From: Bacteroidota bacterium
GTDB lineage: Bacteria; Bacteroidota; Bacteroidia; Flavobacteriales; Weeksellaceae
DNA length: 64,000 bases
NCBI GenBank assembly: GCA_023399595.1
Contig: JAEWOR010000063.1
Coordinates: forward strand, 1-64,000
Direction of reading: 5' to 3'
Shown here: positions 52,256 through 60,055 of the stretch, in pieces
Position numbering within the stretch: position 1 is the stretch's first letter
Layout of the letters: the number at the start of each line of letters is the position of its first letter
The notes under the pieces: generated by a model
Seen by the model: only the letters and a program-made list of their open reading frames with translations
What the model was told of the DNA's origin: nothing
Databases searched by the model: none
Position numbers and translations under genes: made by a program

Positions 52256-53632
52256 TTAAGCTTCTTCCAATTCTACTGTAAAATGTCTCAGAATTTCAGA
52301 TTCCCAAGTAATTTTGTAGCCATTTGTAATCTCATTTCTTCTTTCAAAAACATTTTTTACAGTCGCTGCAATATAATCCATGTGATTGTTAGTATAAGTT
52401 CTTCTAGGAATTGCTAAACGCACCAATTCTAACTTCGGATATCTGTTTTCTCTAGTTTCAGGATCTCTGTCAGCAAGGATAGTTCCAATTTCTACCGTTC
52501 TTACACCTCCTTCTTTATACAATTCTAAACCTAAAGTTTGCGCAGGAAATTCTTCTCTAGGAATACTAGGTAAAAAGCTTAATGCATCAATGAAAACAGC
52601 ATGTCCGCCAATGGGTTTTTGAACAGGAATTCCGTATTCTATTAATTTATTTCCAAGATATTCCACTTGAGAAATTCTGCTTTCCAAATAGGTGAATTCT
52701 GTAGCTTCATTCAAACCAACAGCTAAAGCCGCCATGTCTCTTCCTGCCATTCCTCCGTAAGTGATGAAACCTTCGTAAATAATAGTAAAGTTAGAAGCAG
52801 CTCTAAAGATTTCTTCGTTGTTTAAAGCAATGAAACCTCCAATGTTCACTAAACCATCTTTTTTAGAACTCATCGTCATTCCATCTCCGTAAGAAAACAT
52901 TTCTTTGCAGATTTCTTTAATTGTTCTGTTTTCTTGTCCTTCTTCTCTGGTTTTAATGAAATAAGCATTTTCAGCAAAACGTGCAGAATCAAAAAATACA
53001 GGAATTCCGTATTGATCAGATAATTCTTTTACCGCTTTCATGTTTTCTAGAGAAACAGGCTGTCCACCAGAAGAGTTACAAGTAATCGTCACTAAACAAA
53101 AAGGAATTTTTTCTTTAGGATTAGATTTATAAATTTCTTCTAATTTTTCTAAGTTAATATTCCCTTTGAAAGGATGAAGATCATTAATATCAAAAGCTTC
53201 ATCAATAGTACAATCTACAGCGTGACCTTTTCTGAATTCGATATGCCCTTTTGTAGTGTCAAAATGTGAATTTCCTGGTACAATATCTCCTTCTTTCACT
53301 AAAACAGAAAACAAAATATTCTCTGCGGCTCTTCCTTGGTGCGTTGGTAAAAGATATTTGAAACCAGTAATCGATTTTACAGTTGTATGTAATTCTTCAA
53401 AAGATTTAGAACCAGCATAGCTTTCATCTCCCATCATTATTGCAGACCACTGTCTGTCGGACATTGCGCCCGTTCCAGAATCTGTTAATAGATCGATATA
53501 TACTTGTGAAGATTTTAAATTGAATAAATTGTAGTTCGCTTCTTTAAGCCATTGTATTCTTTCTTCAGGAGTCGATTGAGAAATAGGCTCCGTCATTTTT
53601 ATGCGATAAGGTTCTGCGTATGGTAGTTTCAT
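52256..53632 (-). CDS. tnaA: Tryptophanase (L-tryptophan indole-lyase)
   Basis: 458 residues of the beta-eliminating lyase family. DLLTDSGTGAMSD, PTHQGRAAENI (about 96-106), FFDSARFAENAYFIK (about 213-227) and the PLP lysine in SSKKDGLVNIGG (Lys257/258) are family-wide. Specificity residues favour tryptophan: FDTTKGH, VRTVEIGT (no Arg where tyrosine phenol-lyase has MERG) and RHFTVEL near the end (His where the lyase has Phe). Produces indole, pyruvate and ammonia. No tnaB-like permease adjacent. Confidence 0.88.
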   Translation of the reverse strand: MKLPYAEPYRIKMTEPISQSTPEERIQWLKEANYNLFNLKSSQVYIDLLTDSGTGAMSDRQWSAIMMGDESYAGSKSFEELHTTVKSITGFKYLLPTHQGRAAENILFSVLVKEGDIVPGNSHFDTTKGHIEFRKGHAVDCTIDEAFDINDLHPFKGNINLEKLEEIYKSNPKEKIPFCLVTITCNSSGGQPVSLENMKAVKELSDQYGIPVFFDSARFAENAYFIKTREEGQENRTIKEICKEMFSYGDGMTMSSKKDGLVNIGGFIALNNEEIFRAASNFTIIYEGFITYGGMAGRDMAALAVGLNEATEFTYLESRISQVEYLGNKLIEYGIPVQKPIGGHAVFIDALSFLPSIPREEFPAQTLGLELYKEGGVRTVEIGTILADRDPETRENRYPKLELVRLAIPRRTYTNNHMDYIAATVKNVFERRNEITNGYKITWESEILRHFTVELEEA

Positions 53633-53702
53633 AATTGTATGATGTTTAGTTTTGTTTAAATTTTTGTTTTTGAATAAAAGTCCAGTTTTTATTGAGTGTT
53701 AA

Positions 53703-54326
53703 TCACTCTGGAGCTTTAAAAATATTTTCATCTGAATGAAAACCAGCAACCCCACCACTCACCGCAAATTTCATTGCAGAGGCAGCAGTCATACCCACAA
53801 CAGGTTTAATATTTTTTTCTTCCGTTACGATTACCCAACCAGAAATGGCGTAAGAATGTGGTAAATAAACGGCTACATAATTGTGTTTATCAACATCGGT
53901 CATTTCCTTTTGTGTAAGGAAACCTATTCTCCATATTTCAGGATTTTCATTGGTTTTTACCCAAACAGGATTATTGAATTTCTTTTTGTCGCCTACGAAA
54001 GAAGACATTACATCCTTTGTTGGCGAGTAAATATGTTTTATACCTGGCGTTTTTTCTAATAAACTATCCATAGTTTCAAAGAAAAACTTTCCGATAACAA
54101 ATTTATTAGCCAAATAGCCTAAGAAAGTCGTAAATAAGATAACCGAAATAAATACAAGTCCAGGAATTTGTTGTGCGATAGATGGGACAATATTATCTAT
54201 AGAAGAAACAATATACCATATTACGAAAATGGTTAAACCAATAGGTCCAATGATGATTAATCCTTGAAAGAAACTCTTCAGAAGAGAGTTTGAAATTTTT
54301 TCAAATGTATTTTTTTTCTTCTTCAC
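53703..54326 (-). CDS. DUF502 family membrane protein
   Basis: 207 residues with two N-terminal membrane segments (about 14-38 and 52-72) and a soluble part beginning IPGIKHIYSPTKDVM (about 92-107). FTNPVWVK-type and VAVYLPHSYAISGWVIV (about 151-167) are DUF502 features. Function unknown. It ends 70 bases before the tnaA start and its own start is 5 bases from the miaE stop, so miaE-DUF502 look cotranscribed. Confidence 0.85.
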   Translation of the reverse strand: MKKKKNTFEKISNSLLKSFFQGLIIIGPIGLTIFVIWYIVSSIDNIVPSIAQQIPGLVFISVILFTTFLGYLANKFVIGKFFFETMDSLLEKTPGIKHIYSPTKDVMSSFVGDKKKFNNPVWVKTNENPEIWRIGFLTQKEMTDVDKHNYVAVYLPHSYAISGWVIVTEEKNIKPVVGMTAASAMKFAVSGGVAGFHSDENIFKAPE

Positions 54327-54331
54327 TGATA

Positions 54332-54913
54332 TTAACCGTGTATCGTTTCTTTTTTTCCGTAAGATTGAATTACTTTAGCTTCGTATTCAAGCCATTCTTC
54401 CCATCTTTTGTTTACTTTTTCGGGGTTTCCAAGTTGTCTTGCAAAACCTATAAAAGTGGTATAATGGTTGGCTTCGGAAATCATTAAATCGGTATAGAAT
54501 TTTTTAAGCTCTTCATCTTTAATATTTTCGGTAAGAACTTTAAATCTTTCGCAACTTCTGGCTTCAATCATTGCAGCAAAAAGCATTTTGTCTACAATTA
54601 AATCATCTCTGCTTCCGCCTTTTTGTATGAAATTAACAAGCTCATTTACATAATCGTCTTTTCTTGTTCTTCCGAAAGTGTAGCCTCTCTTCTTAATAAT
54701 TTCATGAACCTGTTGAAAATGCGTAAGTTCCTCTTGGGCAATATCAAGAAGTTCGGTAACAATCTCAGGATATTCTGGAAGCATGGTAATCAATCCAATA
54801 GCATTTGTAGCTGCTTTTTGTTCGCACCAAGCATGGTCTGTTAAAATTTCTTCAAGATTCCCTTCTGCAATATTTGCCCATCGAGGATCTGTTGGTAATT
54901 TTAATTTAAACAT
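54332..54913 (-). CDS. miaE: tRNA-(ms2io6A37) hydroxylase MiaE
   Basis: 193 residues, a carboxylate-bridged di-iron enzyme. The iron ligands are in DIAQEELTHFQQVHE (about 59-73) and EARSCERFKVL (about 119-129) and EANHYTTFIGFA (about 150-161); DHAWCEQKAATNAIGL is the conserved start. It hydroxylates the isopentenyl group of modified A37 in tRNA. Flavobacterial MiaE is usually this size. Confidence 0.93.
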   Translation of the reverse strand: MFKLKLPTDPRWANIAEGNLEEILTDHAWCEQKAATNAIGLITMLPEYPEIVTELLDIAQEELTHFQQVHEIIKKRGYTFGRTRKDDYVNELVNFIQKGGSRDDLIVDKMLFAAMIEARSCERFKVLTENIKDEELKKFYTDLMISEANHYTTFIGFARQLGNPEKVNKRWEEWLEYEAKVIQSYGKKETIHG

Positions 54914-55021
54914 GATTTTTAAAGTAATTTGGCGTAAAGTTAAAGATATTTAGAATAAATGCAAATAGATTAACATCTTGAATTTTTTTCATAAAAAAGA
55001 CAATTGTAATGACAATTACTG

Positions 55022-55029
55022 TAAATTTG
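55022..55029 (+). promoter_or_regulatory. -7 box of the small exported protein gene
   Basis: TAAATTTG matches TAnnTTTG, ending 23 bases before the ATG at 55053. A TTG lies 15 bases upstream, shorter than usual. It rules against the further upstream start at 54978. Confidence 0.55.
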
Positions 55030-55052
55030 TTTGTAACCAAAATAAATATTTT

Positions 55053-55304
55053 ATGAAAACGCTAAATTTTTTAGAAATTAAATTAAGTAAAATTTCAATT
55101 TTTTTAATGCTAATTTTCTTTTCAATCCTTAGTTTTGGACAGGATAAAAGTGGAGGAGATGATGCTGACTTAAAAGTGGATGTTACTACTACCAAAACAA
55201 CTACCGAATGGTATTCAGATCCAATTTATTGGGTAATTGGTGGTGTAGTACTCATTATTCTTGTGGCACTTATTGCAAGAGGAGGTGGCAATAAATCAAA
55301 TTAA
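55053..55304 (+). CDS. Small exported single-pass membrane protein
   Basis: 83 residues from the ATG at 55053, downstream of the -7 box. A signal-like N-terminus (KISIFLMLIFFSILSFGQ, about 12-30), a Thr-rich stretch (VDVTTTKTTTEWYSDP) and a C-terminal membrane segment (about 57-76, YWVIGGVVLIILVALIARGG). No family is recognised. It converges on the acyltransferase gene. Confidence 0.65.
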   Translation: MKTLNFLEIKLSKISIFLMLIFFSILSFGQDKSGGDDADLKVDVTTTKTTTEWYSDPIYWVIGGVVLIILVALIARGGGNKSN

Positions 55305-55324
55305 TCAACTATTAAAAAAGGAAG

Positions 55325-55358
55325 AAACCGTAAGAATTAATTCATTGCGGTTTTTTTT
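55325..55358 (+). terminator. Hairpin after the small exported protein gene
   Basis: AAACCG (55325-55330) pairs with CGGTTT (55348-55353), followed by a T run. The hairpin overlaps the end of the convergent acyltransferase gene. Confidence 0.4.
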
Positions 55359-56428
55359 CTTAAAAATTCTAAGATTTTCCATCCTAAAGTGTCTATCTTT
55401 TTCACGGCTTCAGCCAAAGCTACAGCCAATATTACATTTAAAATGTACATCAATACCATCAAAAGAACCCAATTCATTTGATCTTTTAATGCTACCACTA
55501 CAAAATAAATAATAGAAGAACTCATTCCCTGTGCGAAATAAAAGAATATGGCGTTGTTGCCAATATAGGTGATGAAATTATTCTTTGAGATTTTCAATCT
55601 ATTGTAAAGCACAAATAAAGTGGTTAGCGAAAATAGAGTCCAGATGATATAAGGTAATTTAGGAGGGAATTTCTGTTTGTTCATTTTATAGAAAATTTCA
55701 CTTCCGTAATACCAAAACATCCATCCTAAAGCTAAAAATACTAATCCATATAATATAGGAATTCCAATTGTAGGGATTTTCTTTCCTTTTAATTGATGTG
55801 CGATTAAGAATACCGCCATATAAAAACAAACATAACCCACTTGTCCAGAAGGATACATCCACGGATTAATATTAAATAGAAGTGTTAAACCAATACACAG
55901 TCCGATAAACCAATTGATATGCTTAGGGAAAAATCTGAAAATTAAAACGCCTAAAACAGTTAATATATAATATACTTTCAGGTACCAGAAACTTCCCATT
56001 ACCACAGGAAATGTGTCTGCATTCGAGTATTGATGAAGATACCAGTTGCCTAAATTCTGCCATTGTGGTTCATAAGAAATATTCTGAGGAACGTATTTAG
56101 AGCCAAAAGTTGAATAAAATTTGTGTAAATCTTCTACACCAAAGTAGGAAAGTCCAAAAACTTTGAAAAAATAATCGAAAAAGAAAAGGAAAGTTACAAA
56201 AATCATATAAGTGATTTGTAGTTTTAATAATCTGTAAAGTGTCTTTTCAATATTGTTTCCTGAAGTAATTCCGCTGAGCGCATAAAACAATGCAACATCA
56301 AACACTAAAGAAAATACTCTTACTTCCGTAGGAATATAAAATTGACCGCTCCAAAAAGCAGTGTGAATAAAAATAATGGAAAGTGTTGCAAGACCTTTTG
56401 CAAAATCAATATATAAATCTCTTTTCAT
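55337..56428 (-). CDS. Acyltransferase-3 family membrane protein
   Basis: 363 residues with about ten membrane segments. The opening RDLYIDFAKGLATLSIIFIHT, with Arg/Asp and His, is the acyltransferase_3 (OafA-like) signature. Such proteins O-acetylate sugars of surface polysaccharides or small molecules. Its start overlaps the stop of the upstream lipoprotein gene by 4 bases (56425-56428), so the two are cotranscribed. Confidence 0.8.
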   Translation of the reverse strand: MKRDLYIDFAKGLATLSIIFIHTAFWSGQFYIPTEVRVFSLVFDVALFYALSGITSGNNIEKTLYRLLKLQITYMIFVTFLFFFDYFFKVFGLSYFGVEDLHKFYSTFGSKYVPQNISYEPQWQNLGNWYLHQYSNADTFPVVMGSFWYLKVYYILTVLGVLIFRFFPKHINWFIGLCIGLTLLFNINPWMYPSGQVGYVCFYMAVFLIAHQLKGKKIPTIGIPILYGLVFLALGWMFWYYGSEIFYKMNKQKFPPKLPYIIWTLFSLTTLFVLYNRLKISKNNFITYIGNNAIFFYFAQGMSSSIIYFVVVALKDQMNWVLLMVLMYILNVILAVALAEAVKKIDTLGWKILEFLRKKTAMN

Positions 56429-56973
56429 TTATGCTTTTGTAACTCTTTCGTTACTTTAATTAGTTTATCAAATTCAAAAAAGAATAGATTCCCAGACCAC
56501 TCAGGTTTTTCATTTTTAGAAATCCCTCTTAAATCATTTTCAAAATATCTATGGTATTTCATTGAGTACCATGAGTTATAAAAATCGTTATCAATAGAAA
56601 ACAAAGGAGCTGTAAAAACTTCTGAGCGCTGTTGAGTGGTATCACTAAGATGTCCATAACCTTCCATTACTAAAAATAATGAGTAATTGTTGTCCTTTGC
56701 AAAAGTTTCATAATTGGACATTGGTAGGCAGTATTCAGAAGTACAACCATTTGAAAATATGTAAACTAATGATTTTGGATGTTTTTTTAATTCTTCTTTA
56801 AGTTGGTTTCCATTTATTTTGTAAATGTTTTGAGAATTTACTTCATGGAAACTCTTAAGTTGAACAATACTAGATTTCTGAGATTCAGAAAGTTTCTTAA
56901 AATCATTTGTAACACCATAAACCGTACAAGATTGTAAAATCAACAAACTAAAAAGTAGTAAACAATATTTCAT
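56425..56973 (-). CDS. Hypothetical lipoprotein with thioredoxin-like features
   Basis: 182 residues. Lipoprotein signal (LLILQSCTVY, lipidated Cys16). SLVYIFSNGCTSEYCLPMSNYETFAKDNNYSLFLVME would suit a thioredoxin-like fold with C-x4-C (about 76-81), but the usual CxxC is not present. The function is unclear; it may be a partner of the acyltransferase. A TATATTTG -7 box (minus, 57003-56996) ends 22 bases before its ATG. Confidence 0.6.
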   Translation of the reverse strand: MKYCLLLFSLLILQSCTVYGVTNDFKKLSESQKSSIVQLKSFHEVNSQNIYKINGNQLKEELKKHPKSLVYIFSNGCTSEYCLPMSNYETFAKDNNYSLFLVMEGYGHLSDTTQQRSEVFTAPLFSIDNDFYNSWYSMKYHRYFENDLRGISKNEKPEWSGNLFFFEFDKLIKVTKELQKHK

Positions 56974-57054
56974 TTATTTTTTTTTCAAATATAAAATTTA
57001 TTGCTTTTCATTATGTAGTTTTGGTTAAATATTTGAAAAAGAAGTAAATTAAAC

Positions 57055-57084
57055 TTGTAATTTAAAAAATAATTCATACTTTTG
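57055..57084 (+). promoter_or_regulatory. Promoter of rplU-rpmA
   Basis: TTG (57055-57057), 19-base spacer, TACTTTTG (57077-57084), a good match to the Bacteroidota TTTG/TAnnTTTG pattern, 44 bases before the rplU ATG. The leader is long enough for regulation, but no structure is obvious. Confidence 0.7.
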
Positions 57085-57128
57085 CACCTCGAATATTTAC
57101 GAATTAACTAAACAAAAAATTATAAACA

Positions 57129-57713
57129 ATGTTTGCAATTGTAGAAATAGCAGGGCTTCAATACAAAGTTGAGCAAGATCAGAAGTTGTTTGTAAACCGT
57201 TTGCCAGGAGAAAAGGGAGATAAAGTATCTTTCGATAAAATTCTTCTTACTGTAAACGGAGCAATCACTGTAGGCGCCCCGGCTGTAAGCGGTATCACTG
57301 TAGATGCTGAAATCTTAGATCACGTAAAAGCTGATAAAGTAATCGTTTTCAAAAAGAAAAGAAGAAAAGGTTACAAAGTGAAAAACGGACACAGACAATC
57401 TTTAACTCAAATCGTAATTACTGGTATCACTGGTTTTGACGGAGCTAAAAAAGCTGCTAAGAAAGAAACTGCACCTAAAGCTGAAACTAAAACTTCAAAC
57501 GCAGATAGAGATACTGTGAACTTCGGAGAAGATCATGAGTTGAACTATCACTTGAAGAAAAACAATCTCTCTCAGTCTAAAGACAACAGAGAATTATTGA
57601 TTACTTTAGGAAAAGCTCTTAAAGTAGAGTTGGAGAAAAAAATCCTTACTCACGAAGAAGTAGATGCTTTAATTGAAAAGCATATTACTGAATTCAAACC
57701 ACTTAACAAATAA
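57129..57713 (+). CDS. rplU: 50S ribosomal protein L21 with C-terminal extension
   Basis: 194 residues against about 103 for the usual L21. Residues 1-101 are standard L21 (MFAIVEIAGLQYKVEQDQ, VIVFKKKRRKGYKVKNGHRQ). A Lys/Ala linker (KKAAKKETAPKAETK) leads to an added helical domain of about 70 residues (NYHLKKNNLSQSKDNRELLI to EKHITEFKPL). Bound to 23S rRNA in the large subunit. The extension is seen in other Bacteroidota as far as I recall. Cotranscribed with rpmA. Confidence 0.95.
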   Translation: MFAIVEIAGLQYKVEQDQKLFVNRLPGEKGDKVSFDKILLTVNGAITVGAPAVSGITVDAEILDHVKADKVIVFKKKRRKGYKVKNGHRQSLTQIVITGITGFDGAKKAAKKETAPKAETKTSNADRDTVNFGEDHELNYHLKKNNLSQSKDNRELLITLGKALKVELEKKILTHEEVDALIEKHITEFKPLNK

Positions 57714-57728
57714 AAACCTTAGGATAAA

Positions 57729-57986
57729 ATGGCACACAAGAAAGGAGTCGGTAGTTCCAAGAACGGTAGAGAATCTCACTCTAAAAGATTAGGTGTTAAG
57801 ATTTTTGGAGGGCAAGAAGCTATTGCTGGTAACATCATTGTAAGACAAAGAGGTACTCAGCACCACCCAGGAGATAATGTAGGTATTGGTAAAGACCATA
57901 CTTTATTTGCTCTTGTAGATGGTAAAGTAGTTTTCAGAAAGAAAGCAAACAACAGATCTTTTGTATCTGTAGAGCCTAACGCATAA
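57729..57986 (+). CDS. rpmA: 50S ribosomal protein L27
   Basis: 85 residues. MAHKKGVGSSKNGRESHSKRLGVK is the conserved N-terminus, without the N-terminal extension cleaved by Prp proteases in Firmicutes. GNIIVRQRGTQHHPGDNVGIGKDHTLFAL is the core. L27 sits at the peptidyl transferase centre. 15 bases after rplU, with a strong terminator downstream. Confidence 0.98.
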   Translation: MAHKKGVGSSKNGRESHSKRLGVKIFGGQEAIAGNIIVRQRGTQHHPGDNVGIGKDHTLFALVDGKVVFRKKANNRSFVSVEPNA

Positions 57987-58004
57987 TTTAAGCGTTTATA
58001 CCAA

Positions 58005-58037
58005 AAAAAACCTCAATCCTTTGGATTGAGGTTTTTT
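58005..58037. terminator. Bidirectional terminator after rpmA
   Basis: CCTCAATCC and GGATTGAGG with flanking A and T runs make a 15-bp stem (58005-58019, 58023-58037) between convergent stops at 57986 and 58064. Confidence 0.92.
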
Positions 58038-58063
58038 GGGTTATATAATACAAAGTTAATTTT

Positions 58064-58891
58064 CTATTTCTTAATAAATTTTTGAGTGGAAGTATTTCCT
58101 TTCTGATCTTTTAGTATTAATATATAATTTCCTGAAGATAAATCTCTTACACTGATTTTAATTTCTTTCGAATTCGCGGATTGTGACTTGATTTTTTTGC
58201 CAGAATAATCTGTAATGGTGTATGATGAGATTGTAAATTCTGAATTCGCATTTAACTCGTCCGCAACAGGATTTGGATAAATACTTGTTTTTATTTTATT
58301 TGAATTTACATCTGAAACGGATAAAGCGAGAGAACTGATCTTCAAATCATCAATATTGATGGCGTAACCGTATTTTGCGATACCGACAAAAGCAATTTGA
58401 TAGGTTGCTGAAGGATTAGGTAGTGCAATTTGTCCTGAGTTGACCCAATTTGGAATGCTTGTGTTTAATGTAGTGATTAACACCCATGGCGCTGTGGATG
58501 ATGTTCTGTAGTAAATTTCTAAAATATTTTGATCAGTGCCCCAAACTAGATTTCTGTAAAAGAAATCTAAAGTCGGATTTGTGCTGGTAGATAGATTTAA
58601 AACAGGGCTAATAAATCTACCTGAATGATTTGAAAATGATCTAGGATCAAAATCTAACATTTTAGTTCCTGCATAAGGTGTGTTGTTTGAAACATAGCCA
58701 ACACTGGAAGAAGTTCTTAAAGTCCAAAATACATTGTTGGTGGCGCTTGAATTTGTTCCGGAAATATATTCATACACCCATTGTGAAGCTGTTGGAGAAG
58801 CATCTTCGAAGGTTTCTGTCCAAGGGAAAGTTGTTACTTGTGCATTGGCTATAAATGAAGCTATAAAGAAAGGTAGTATAAATTTTTTCAT
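58064..58891 (-). CDS. T9SS-secreted protein with MAM-like domain and type A sorting domain
   Basis: 275 residues. A signal peptide (MKKFILPFFIASFIANAQ), then a jelly-roll domain of the MAM/carbohydrate-binding type (WTETFEDASPTASQWVYEY to NIDDLKIS, about 22-190) and a type IX C-terminal sorting domain (about 205-275, SIYPNPVADELN, SSGNYILILKD, TQKFIKK). It is predicted to be exported and attached to the cell surface by the type IX system. No T9SS core genes are in the window. Confidence 0.85.
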   Translation of the reverse strand: MKKFILPFFIASFIANAQVTTFPWTETFEDASPTASQWVYEYISGTNSSATNNVFWTLRTSSSVGYVSNNTPYAGTKMLDFDPRSFSNHSGRFISPVLNLSTSTNPTLDFFYRNLVWGTDQNILEIYYRTSSTAPWVLITTLNTSIPNWVNSGQIALPNPSATYQIAFVGIAKYGYAINIDDLKISSLALSVSDVNSNKIKTSIYPNPVADELNANSEFTISSYTITDYSGKKIKSQSANSKEIKISVRDLSSGNYILILKDQKGNTSTQKFIKK

Positions 58892-59031
58892 GACTAAATA
58901 TTTTTCGTGTACTCTAATTTATGAACTTTTCATGTAATTGCCAAATTTTTTGATATTATGTTTTTTTGTTTTTAATATTTATTGATAATAATGTAATTTT
59001 AATATATGCTTTATTGTTGGTGTTATGATGT

Positions 59032-59065
59032 AAAAAAAGCTCAGTACAATATACTGAGCTTTTTT
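59032..59065. terminator. Terminator between exported-protein genes
   Basis: AGCTCAGTA (59038-59046) and TACTGAGCT (59052-59060) pair around CAATA with A and T runs (59032-59065), past the stop at 59077. Confidence 0.88.
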
Positions 59066-59076
59066 ATATGGTAATT

Positions 59077-59796
59077 TTAATTGGAAATTTTATGAATTTG
59101 TAAGCTTACTTTTGCATCTGTAAGTAGGGATATATTGATGGGCAGTAAACCCGTTGTATTTATAGCAAAAGTTAAAGTTTCACCTGCGTTAAGTTGAACA
59201 TAGGTGTTGATGTTTGTGGATGTTACAGGAACAGCAACGACTCCAATTCCTAATACGTCAACTCTAACCGCGTCTAAAATTTTTTCTTCCCAAATGCTGT
59301 TGTTTTTTATAAGTCCTAATTTTTTATTTCCTAATACGTTTAAATTAACACCTGATTTAAACTGAAATTCATAGTTTACAGCATAAATACCAGTTTGTGG
59401 AGCAGTGTAAACTCCACTTGTGAAAAGTGCTTGGTTGCCTACCTTAGTGTCGCTAGCTCCTGTTAGGCCTATTTTTTGCCAATCATTTCCTATTGCAAGG
59501 TCTAAAAGACTCCATGAGCCGTCTTTTTGTGCTGAATAAACCGTTGAGTTGACATTGCTGCTAAATAAAGAAATATCTGCTTCTTTTATTTCATTATCAC
59601 CAGTTGTTGATTTGTCTTTTAGTAATACAACGTGATTAGTGTTGAGTGTTGTTACTGGAGATGTGTTTCTGATTTTCAGATTTCCATTAACATCAAGTGT
59701 TGCTTTGGGGGTTGTAGTATTTATCCCTACTTGTGCATGTATAAAGCTAAATGATAGCATAAGTGTGCCGAGGAAAATGGTTTTCTTCTTATTCAT
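59077..59796 (-). CDS. Exported protein with VGINTTTP repeat and C1q-like domain
   Basis: 239 residues. Signal peptide (TLMLSFSFIHAQ), then VGINTTTPKATLDVNGNLKIR, the N-terminal motif of many Bacteroidota surface/adhesin-type proteins, and a C-terminal domain (about 105-239) with GVYTAPQTGIYAVNYEFQF and LNAGETLTFAINTTG, the pattern of a C1q/TNF-like jelly roll. Role unknown. No sorting domain is visible. Confidence 0.75.
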   Translation of the reverse strand: MNKKKTIFLGTLMLSFSFIHAQVGINTTTPKATLDVNGNLKIRNTSPVTTLNTNHVVLLKDKSTTGDNEIKEADISLFSSNVNSTVYSAQKDGSWSLLDLAIGNDWQKIGLTGASDTKVGNQALFTSGVYTAPQTGIYAVNYEFQFKSGVNLNVLGNKKLGLIKNNSIWEEKILDAVRVDVLGIGVVAVPVTSTNINTYVQLNAGETLTFAINTTGLLPINISLLTDAKVSLQIHKISN

Positions 59797-59989
59797 AGTA
59801 AATTGATTTAGTGTTGTTACTAATTTACTAATTTCATTGATATAATTATATATGTTTGTTGATTTTTTCTGAAATATGTATTATTGATAAATAATAATAA
59901 TGTTAAATCTTTTATTGTTGATTAGTCTCTCAATGGTGTATTATTATGTGTTAGAGGTTAAAGATGATAGGATTATAAGTTGGTGGAAT

Positions 59990-60026
59990 ATAACAATTCC
60001 GGCGCCGTAGGCGCCGGAATTGTTAT
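59990..60026. terminator. Perfect 17-bp GC-rich hairpin
   Basis: Left arm 59990-60006 and right arm 60010-60026 are exact complements, loop GTA, with a CCGGCGCC top and A/T base. It lies 29 bases past the stop of the DUF5686 gene (60056). Same design as 44355 and 52191. Confidence 0.8.
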
Positions 60027-60055
60027 TAACAAGTAATTTTATTTTGAATGTGAAT

